From Sinotaia quadrata (Eukaryota; Mollusca; Gastropoda; Architaenioglossa; Viviparidae), in NCBI GenBank assembly GCA_028829895.1, contig JALGAQ010000009.1, positions 3,410,001 through 3,474,000 on the forward strand: a stretch of DNA of 64,000 nucleotides, given 5' to 3'. Both the position numbers and the translations under genes were made by a program. Shown one piece after another: positions 57,381-64,000 of the stretch (the first letter of the stretch is position 1; each line of letters starts with the position of its first letter). The notes below the pieces were generated by a model. The model saw only the letters and a list, made by a program, of their open reading frames with translations. It was not told the origin of the DNA and ran no database searches.

Positions 57381-57643
57381 GTCAGTTATGAAGAACTCAC
57401 TCTGCCTCAACCACGCACGTTCACGTTGCAAAAAGTGGTCGAGATCTCCTACTACAACATGGACCGTATTCGTCTTCAATGGTCTCGTGTTTGGGAACAC
57501 ATCGGAGGTCATTTCACTGCTGCAGGTCAATCGGCCAACGAGGATGTGGCCGAATTCGTCATCGACTCTCTCCGCCAGCTCTCAGTCAAGCTGATCGAAA
57601 AAGGTGAATTACCGAACTTTCACTTTCAAAAGGAATTTTTACG
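57381..57643 (+). CDS. BIG/ARFGEF exon 10 (HDS2)
   Basis: [40 protein letters not shown] and [20 protein letters not shown] are almost as conserved as in mammals. The exon ends [14 protein letters not shown] plus two bases (phase 2) at donor ACG|GTAAGT. The acceptor is TGTGCTTTTCAG. Confidence 0.92.
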
Positions 57644-57924
57644 GTAAGTGTTGTTCTGATAACATAGAATCGATTGCTTTTTCCTTCCGAATAAGGCATT
57701 GCAGATTCGATTTCCGGTTTGACCTCCAATTCGATCTGAGCATCCCATTCCCCAAAACAAATCACAGAATCACATCATGAGTTGCTTGATGCAGAACCTG
57801 TCCTCAGATTATCGAAATACAACGAATATCGATCGATCGTCGTGCTTGGATCAGAAAGCATGAGGTCTGTGTGAAGGGCGCGGTTGTTCACGTTTTGATT
57901 ACATGTGTTACGCATCTACCATCA

Positions 57925-58170
57925 GTATTGGAGCGCCTTCTGTTCTGCGACGCCAAACACCTTAGTTGCATGTAATTCCGGTACGGATAATGAAAATTGG
58001 ATGGGTGGTTTAACTGGATAAAACTTACACACAGTGGCCTTGAGGTTATAATGTGCGCATTCAAAATCAAGGACATTGAAAAATGTATGATGGAAAACAT
58101 TTTCTTCGGTGTAATATCGGAAGACATGCAATTGGCTGATAATTCATCCCATTTGCAATAAATAAAGCAT
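57925..58170 (+). mobile_element. tail-D element 3' region
   Basis: TTAGTTGCATGTAATTCCGG, GGATGGGTGGTTTAACTGGA and TTCATCCCATTTGCAATAAA, then TAAAGCATTATTAA. The terminal motif is slightly changed. It lies in BIG intron 10. Confidence 0.6.
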
Positions 58171-58179
58171 TATTAACAA

Positions 58180-58610
58180 TAGTGATGCATTTCGTCAGCT
58201 TTGAGAGGCTATGGTATGTTTTGTCACTCTGATTTACTTTATTTTTCCTAAGTTATGTATCTGGTACTTAATTTTTATTCTTACATCCATTATTAATTTT
58301 CAAGTCGATTGTCACTATTGTTTACATTATTTTCAGAGTTTTTTCGCAAATATATGCATTTTGTTTTATTGTCATAAGTTTTTTTAGTTGTATTATATTT
58401 ATTGCACCGCCGTAGAGACCCGTACTACAGATGTAATTTTTCCACATTTACTGCAGCCAACGGCCTTCCAAATGCCGATTGCTCTTTAGTTCCGGGACCT
58501 CGTGTGGTCTTGGTCCACCTTTATAGCCGCCAACTGTTCCGATTCGCTGCACTTTATTTCCAAGTCGATGTCTTTGACAGTTAGCGTTCGCACTTGCAGC
58601 AAACATGTGT
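58180..58610 (-). mobile_element. LINE-A 3' end
   Basis: It starts with a worn 3' terminus (TTTGAGAGGCTATGGTATGT), then an AT-rich UTR, the finger block (AGAGACCCGTACTACAG) and CTCGTGTGGTCTTGGTCCAC, as at 28090. Tail-to-tail with the tail-D copy just before it. Confidence 0.65.
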
Positions 58611-59504
58611 ATTTATATCACACTTCGCATTATTGACTATCACTAATGACGTTTCGGTTGCCCCGGTATATAAGCCGGAAACTTTCGGTTACCCCAGCTT
58701 TTAACCGCTACAAACTGCGTTTTTATGTCAGAATCAAGAGCTATCATTATCATCCAGATCAGGTTCCCATCCTGTTGAATTGTCGGTGTTTGACTGCCGC
58801 TCCACTTCCCTACTTCCATACGTTTCAATCTTGCACCCTTTTTCATCTTTTGCTTCCGGCATTTGGGAGCATGAAATGGTCACCGTTTTTCAAATACAAG
58901 CTTTGGTACAAGAATCGTAGCCCTTGAGCGTTTCCTCTTAGGATCTCTTAGTTCTTAGAATCTGGTTTTAATCACTGAGGTGCAGCCACAACTAATGATA
59001 GATTAATGTTCTCAACTGATCACACCCAAATCACAACACTCAACTTAGTATCAGTGATTAGCTACTTGAGTTGTCAGAATAGGTTGGCCTCAATGAGGTA
59101 TTAGGGGATTGTGCTACGACTGATCTCCCCAGCACCCCCCGGACTTTGTTCAAGGTTGATTCTCTTGCATTTGCACAACGAAGTGCATCTGCGAGGCAGC
59201 AGTATCTGGATATTTATATTAAACTTAGACGGAAAGGCTTATGGGTTCCGTCAGCCCTTGTGTACAAGATTTCCTTCAAACAGTTTATTGACCTTTCGAC
59301 TTGTGCAGTAATAGATTGTGGCGCGACCGGGAAGCCGGGCAGTGTCAGGTCTTGAAACAGAATACTTGTAAAACAATCTGAAAACTGTCACTGTTTTTCT
59401 TTAATATTTGTACCTTGGTGCCAGACCTATTTTTCAGGTGGTATAAAATATATGTGTATAAATCCTCCTAACAACTCCTTCGCCACTTCTGTTTTTACCT
59501 ACAG
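58611..59504 (+). other. Rest of BIG intron 10 with an RTE-B terminal scrap
   Basis: A 69-codon plus frame at 59146-59355 (FAQRSASARQQYLDIYIKLR) looks protein-like but is unidentified. At about 59410-59455, TTGGTGCCAGACCTATTTTT, CAGGTGG is an RTE-B 3' terminus, only 50 bp before exon 11. Confidence 0.4.
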
Positions 59505-59760
59505 TCCATTTGTCAGTATTTTGGACAGTGCTCCCAACCTGACAAGAAAACTACAAGACATGATCATTCGCTGTGTCTCTCAGCTGGTCCTGTCCCAATA
59601 TTCCAACATTCGTTCCGGTTGGTCCAACATCTTTGCCGTGCTACACCGTGTTGCCTCCTCGTCAGATGAGCCCATTATTGGAATGTCATTCAAGACTTGT
59701 AGTTTCACAGTTACCGAAGTTTTACAAAATCATCTAACTGTTGTTGTGGATGCGTTCCAA
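59505..59760 (+). CDS. BIG/ARFGEF exon 11 (HDS2-HDS3), last one seen
   Basis: The first T completes the split Arg codon of exon 10, giving FLRPFVSILDS. Then LQDMIIRCVSQLVLSQYSNI, RSGWSNIFAVLHRVASSSDE and TEVLQNHLTVVVDAFQ follow the family pattern (MxxRCxxQMVxSxxxNIRSGWxNIF). The acceptor is TTTTTACCTACAG, the donor CAA|GTACGT, phase 0. About 450 C-terminal residues of the family length remain, so the gene continues beyond 64000 or across the gap at 61974. Confidence 0.92.
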
Positions 59761-60164
59761 GTACGTAGTCTCCCTTCATGTGAATATCAATTTTAATTTA
59801 TTGATTTGGACCAATATGTCCAGTTCGTCTAGTTGGCATGAAGCAAGCACTGCTTGGTCGGACTTCAACCAAACGCTTATGTTTAGTTTCCTTCTTTAAG
59901 CTCTCTTGGAGATCACATTTAGCATAAATTCTTTGTTGCTGACACGTCCTTCCGGAACTATCAGAAATTTTTTGTCACGTGCCTTTTGTATTTCATTGAC
60001 AAAGACATTGACCGTCATTTCATTCCTGCACACAAGGTGTTCAGATTTGTTCAACTTAGTAAACTGTGCATTGATAACACTAAATTCGGAAGAGTGCTTG
60101 TTGGCATTTAGGAGGAGCATAAGATCGGTTTGGTGTGTCATTACTTCTCATCAGTTGTTCACAT

Positions 60165-60358
60165 CTGCCTGATTATGTGGTTCGCCACTCCAAGCCCCTG
60201 GGTTGAGTTGCCGGTGTCTTACTCTTCACTCAAACATGACCATTCACAATTCTCCATTTGTGTGTTTGGTATTGTGTGTTTGTTGAGTTTCTTACAAGGG
60301 GTCTTTGACCATGGGCCCTCCCTTCCCTTGTAATCAAATATATTTTGTAATAAAAAAT
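60165..60358 (+). mobile_element. SINE-A copy
   Basis: ATTATGTGGTTCGCCACTCC, AAGCCCCTGGGTTGAGTTGC, CAATTCTCCATTTGTGTGTT, GGGTCTTTGACCATGGGCCC, ending TTTTGTAATAAAAAATA. Truncated by about 50 bp at its 5' end relative to 28224-28469. Confidence 0.75.
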
Positions 60359-60429
60359 AGGAGCCTCTCGAGTTTGTGCACCCATGCGCCCACCTATTAG
60401 AAAATGACTTTGTTGTAAACCATTGGTAA

Positions 60430-61065
60430 CTAAACCGTTCGAAGCTTGGCCACTTCGCGCGGAAGATGGTCGCCGACTCTCTGTGATCGAAAACCGCTTT
60501 CCCCGGAGCACTGCTCGCTATCAATGGCAATGCCATGTGAGTAATGACGAGGTACGAAACTGTGTGCTGGGGCCAGATAGTCAACCCTTGAGTGACATCA
60601 TTTCACTTCGCCGACTTCGTTGGCTGGGGCACCTTCTTTGTATGCCTTCTAATCTTCTACCTAAACGCGCCTTACTAGCTCTCCCTGGGCCTGACTGAAA
60701 GAGGCAACGTGTCGGTCAAACCATGACTTGGAGGAGAATCATGAATAATCTGAAGAGCAATCTAGCTCGTGTTGGTCTTGTCGGCTAACAGGATGGTACC
60801 GATGAGTCGCAATGGCTGAAGGTACTGAATGACATGGCGCAGAATAGAAATCAATGGCGGGCTTACTGTCTTGCATGCTGCAACTAACCCTCCTCATCTC
60901 TCACCCATCTATTTCCTCCTCCAAAAATAAACGAGAAGGGACGAAAGCGACGTGCAGATGAAAAACAAGAAAACACTTGGCAAAAATTATTCAACATTTT
61001 CTTCCTTTTTCTCTCACAATCGGATTTATATTTTTTATGGTTCCTGATTCTGTATGTGATTTGCT
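60430..61065 (+). mobile_element. RTE-B 3' half, cut by a PLE
   Basis: EAWPLRAEDGRRLSVIENRF, HVSNDEVRNCVLGPDSQPLS and RLRWLGHLLCMPSNLLPKRA are the C-terminal RTE-B region. The 3' UTR follows and stops inside the terminal motif (GATTTGCTTGGCGG at 61059-61065), where PLE sequence begins. Confidence 0.75.
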
Positions 61066-61973
61066 TGGCGGACTTCCTGACAAAAACAAAAGATCTGAAA
61101 CTCGAAGACAATGAAGTGATGGTTTCATTTGATACATGTTCACTGTTCACTTGCATCCCGAATGCGATTGCATTAGAAGTCCTTAAGCAGCTACTGACTA
61201 GACGGACCACCTGGAAGGAACACACGAACCTTCTAATTGAAGACCTGATTGAACTGACACATTTATGCACGGAGACGTATCTCCAGTTCGATGGGGTGGT
61301 CTATGGACAAAAATAAGGTGCACCCATGGGGTCTCCATTGTCCGGTCTTCTTGCTGCGGTGACTATGCAACATTTCAAAGACATTCCTCTTCGAGAAATA
61401 CAACCAAAATTATGTTTGCGCTACGTGGATGACACGTTTGTTATCATCAAGAACACAATGATCGAACAATTCCACGAACACATTAATACTGTTTTACCGT
61501 CCATCAAGTTCACAAAGGAGATCGAAAATAATGGTCAACTATCATTCTTAGATGTACTTTTGATCAAGCAAACAGATGGAACCATTCAAACAACGGTATA
61601 CAGAAAACCAACCACCACCGACATCTATCTTTCAACAGCCACCACCCAATTGTTCACAAAAGAAGCCGTATCCAGACACTTTATCGCCGTGTGAGCACAC
61701 ATTGTAGCACAACTGAGCTACAGTAAATAGAAAGAAAAACACTGCAAACTTTGTTCCAAAGCAATGGATATCCAAACTCTTTTGTGAACTCTTGCACTCG
61801 GACTAGAAAAAACATGCCTACCAGCGTCCAGAATAGCCTACCAACAATTGTCCTTCCATATTTCAAAGGTATCTCGGAAACCGCCGAACGAATACTGAAA
61901 TCTATGGAGGTCAGAACAGCACATTGAACAACGTCTACTGTAAAGCTTAGTCTGTCAAAGCCAAAGGACCGAG
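61066..61973 (+). mobile_element. Penelope-like element, 5'-truncated, few lesions
   Basis: DFLTKTKDLKLEDNEVMVSF continues with DTCSLFTCIPNAIALEVLK and GVVYGQK, then a TAA stop at about 61314. Directly after come GAPMGSPLSGLLAAVTMQHF, the catalytic LRYVDDTFVII, and NNGQLSFLDVLLIKQTDGTI. A frameshift near 61685 precedes FVNSCTRTRKNMPTSVQNSL, LPYFKGISETAERILKSM, which run into the gap. This is the Penelope reverse transcriptase order. The GIY-YIG part, if present, would be in the gap. The single stop within an otherwise long open core makes this the freshest PLE here. Confidence 0.85.
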
Positions 61974-62073
61974 NNNNNNNNNNNNNNNNNNNNNNNNNNN
62001 NNNNNNNNNNNNNNNNNNNNNNNNNNNNNNNNNNNNNNNNNNNNNNNNNNNNNNNNNNNNNNNNNNNNNNNNN
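61974..62073. other. Assembly gap of 100 N
   Basis: Exactly 100 N, directly following PLE sequence. Confidence 0.95.
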
Positions 62074-62662
62074 GTAGAATCACAAGAAAAATCAGATTTT
62101 TCCTGTACCCAAAAATTGGCAATCGCACCCTTTGAAGAGCTAACATAATCTTCAGGCATAGTACCCGCTTTGGCAGGCAGAAAGGAGGGCACCTTAACCC
62201 CTGAGGATTGTTCAACTGAAGACACAAAACCTCATACTGGGACCGTGAATAGATGAAATCATCCGATAAGTGTGGCATATGAGACGAAACAACACAGACC
62301 CCAGCTTCAAGCGTCAAATCAAAATCAGTCGCAGGCTTCAAATCAGCCTCAGCCTTAAATGCTTCACCTGCAATCTCAGCAAGGTTCACTTCAGGATCAG
62401 TTAATAACTCAGGTTCGGGTTCATGCAAAAATGCCTCTTCAAGTGCACATTCCTCCAAAAACTCAGATTCGCATAACACCAACGACTCAGCCCCTTCGAC
62501 GTCTGTAGAAAAGATTTTACCAGATAAACGATTCCTCTGCCAAGTAAGTATTGCAAGCCGGGAGATATGCGCAAAATCGATACCAATCAAGAACCAAGTT
62601 TCTCGACGGAAAAGTTTATGCGATTCTGTGAGATAAAATAATAATAACTGTACAAAACACAA
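62074..62662 (-). CDS. Open frame, possibly from an LTR-retrotransposon polyprotein
   Basis: The minus strand has a long frame with ETWFLIGIDFAHISRLAI, then NRLSGKIFSTDV and a Glu/Ala-rich stretch (EEAFLHEPEPELLTDPEVNL). The motif LIGIDF followed by xxNRL resembles the end of the aspartic protease in gypsy-like elements, but no catalytic DSG or reverse transcriptase is visible. A second frame (SSVEQSSGVKVPSFLPAKAG) continues near the gap, so a frameshift at about 62215 is likely. An unrelated host exon cannot be excluded. Confidence 0.35.
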
Positions 62663-63459
62663 ACGTCAAAGGTTTGAACACACACTCCGAGACCTCTTGA
62701 AAGTTGGATTGCTTTCTGTTTACGGATACAACTATAAAGAGTTAGTAAAATACAATATTCAACGGGCCACTTACTCAGGACAGCAAGACTCACACAAACG
62801 CCGGTAAACGACCAATACAATTTGTAAGTGGCAGCCGAGTGGTGGGGGTTGGACGGAGTGTTTTAGTGCTGAAATGTGCAGAAATAGAATGGCCGAGTAA
62901 TTGCCGATGGGTTTGTGGTTGACATAGCACGTTAACACTAAGCACAGGGCAATACGCAAGAGAGAGAACACGATGGCGTCCGAACGAAGCGTATTGGCAA
63001 GATACAATACATAGCATAACAAGAGACATAATACAATTAACAGACAATAATAATACAGCTGCGACATCTTAATATAGTCTCTGTTATCCTTGGGTTCATA
63101 TCGTCGCGGCGGATGTACCTTATCTGAAAAGAGGGGAAAAGGGATAGGATGAATAGTATGTAGTTGAACAAGGGTGATAGATTGCCCTTACAAATTATGG
63201 AGTTAAACAAGGCGGCAGAACAGTAAATAAACAAAGGGTCAGGTCAATATGAGGCGGGGGTTATCAGCATGGGGAGTTGGGGTATGCACAGGAGAACTTC
63301 TTTACACCGCCCACCTTATCGGTCACGATTTCAGCTCTCTTTGGACCTGGTTCAATGTCCCTCTAAACCTCACCCCACCGAGCTAGACTTAAGGATATCA
63401 CCACACCCACGTCTTCTCCTTACATTGGCCTAGCTGAAGTAGTACTATTATAACTGTTG
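62663..63459. other. No gene seen
   Basis: Short unsupported frames only. Confidence 0.3.
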
Positions 63460-63563
63460 CTACAACAGCATAGGCCAATCCCCTAAGGACTCGGATTGCG
63501 ATAACCGACCTCCCCCCTACAACAGCGGGAGCCAGCCCCTAAGAGACTCGAGCGACTACAACC
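63460..63563. repeat. Two-unit imperfect direct repeat, 47 bp
   Basis: Unit 1 (63460-63506) CTACAACAGCATAGGCCAAT...GACTCG...ACC and unit 2 (63517-63563) CTACAACAGCGGGAGCCAGC...GACTCG...ACC share spacing and most bases, with 10 bp between. The role is unknown. Confidence 0.6.
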
Positions 63564-63924
63564 AACGTGCATCTCGCAGCCTTCTGTTAAACACGTCCTT
63601 CTTATTGCATCGCGTTAACCCCAAATGAAGATCAACAGCATCACATCTTGATGATTTTAATTTGCCATAATATTGTGAGGCATGTGGGCGTGGCAATTCC
63701 TCGCTCGATACAACATGTCGAGGTAGCACAGACTGAATTACATCGGGACCTGAAACGTCGAACGTGTAATCAATGAGAGCGTCTGAGAGTGGCGAATTTA
63801 TGGAAGATTCCTCAAACATTATGTGCAGAAAGTAAATCTGAGTCGAGAGCAGCACCAGGGCTACATTCTGGAGAAAATTGTCCCAAAGGATCGAAATAAA
63901 GTCGCGTGGTACCGGTTGTCCCAA
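63564..63924 (-). other. Unidentified open frame
   Basis: About 122 codons on the minus strand, including SINSPLSDALIDYTFDVSGP and SSEELPRPHASQYYGKLKSS. It looks protein-like, but I cannot assign it. It may belong with the frame at 62074-62662 as part of a decayed LTR element. Confidence 0.3.
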
Positions 63925-64000
63925 AGCGATGAGAGTCGAACGGCTTAGAAATATCGCTTAATCCCGCGGTACATTCACTAGAAAAATGATATTCTTCCTG

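Noticed and set aside
36137..59760. The BIG gene as a processed or dead pseudogene
   Set aside because: Introns are present, splice phases match across recognised exons, and nine of eleven exons are intact; the lesions are confined to two exons and mostly to G/C runs.
60130..60165. CTGATGAGAAG on the minus strand as another hammerhead
   Set aside because: No GAAA or closing stem follows at a suitable distance.
1..64000. CRISPR arrays, bacterial operons or phage-like systems
   Set aside because: Split genes and eukaryotic retroelements throughout; no regularly spaced repeats of the needed kind.

Overview
This looks like a stretch of a flatworm nuclear genome, most likely a digenean trematode. 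The evidence is split genes with GT-AG introns of 0.5 to about 14 kb, heavy loads of RTE/CR1-like non-LTR elements, Penelope-like elements with a GIY-YIG tail, tRNA-like short repeats carrying hammerhead-ribozyme sequence, and long (TA)n and (ATT)n tracts. Species cannot be named from the sequence alone. Three runs of exactly 100 N (9158, 33819, 61974) are scaffold gaps.

Two conserved genes are recognisable. On the minus strand, three exons (25646-25445, 24402-23831, about 10124-9549) encode the inositol 5-phosphatase region of a synaptojanin; its SAC domain and its RRM/proline-rich tail were not found. On the plus strand, eleven exons (36137 to 59760) encode most of a BIG/ARFGEF1-2-type Arf guanine nucleotide exchange factor: DCB, HUS, Sec7 and HDS regions. 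Its C-terminus lies beyond the window. The two genes point away from each other, with repeat-filled DNA between them. Both act in membrane traffic (Arf activation at the trans-Golgi or endosome; phosphoinositide removal in endocytosis), but nothing here shows co-regulation. Two further minus-strand exons of unknown identity lie at 1-606 (open at the window edge, with a likely membrane segment) and 6394-6903.

Splice phases join cleanly through the BIG gene, except that the two exons encoding the core of Sec7 carry five single-base deletions. Four shorten a G or C run and one removes a C from a CC pair. The synaptojanin catalytic exon carries at least two single-base surpluses in G/C runs. These look more like consensus errors than gene death.

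The rest is mostly transposon-derived. I use working names: LINE-A (non-LTR element with a C-terminal C2H2-like finger), RTE-B (non-LTR element with a YADD box and a (TA)n-associated 3' end), PLE (Penelope-like), SINE-A (about 250 bp, AATAAAAAA end), tail-D (non-LTR 3' ends with CCCATTTGGGATAAATAAAG and an (ATT)n tail), repeat-E (about 110 bp, dispersed) and SINE-H (tRNA-like head plus hammerhead-like core). Two RTE-B copies sit head to head around a gap. The most notable non-coding feature is a foldback element at 19051-19286: 70-bp inverted arms enclose a B-box-like motif and a near-complete type-I hammerhead ribozyme. A diverged relative with the same plan lies at 43402-43635.
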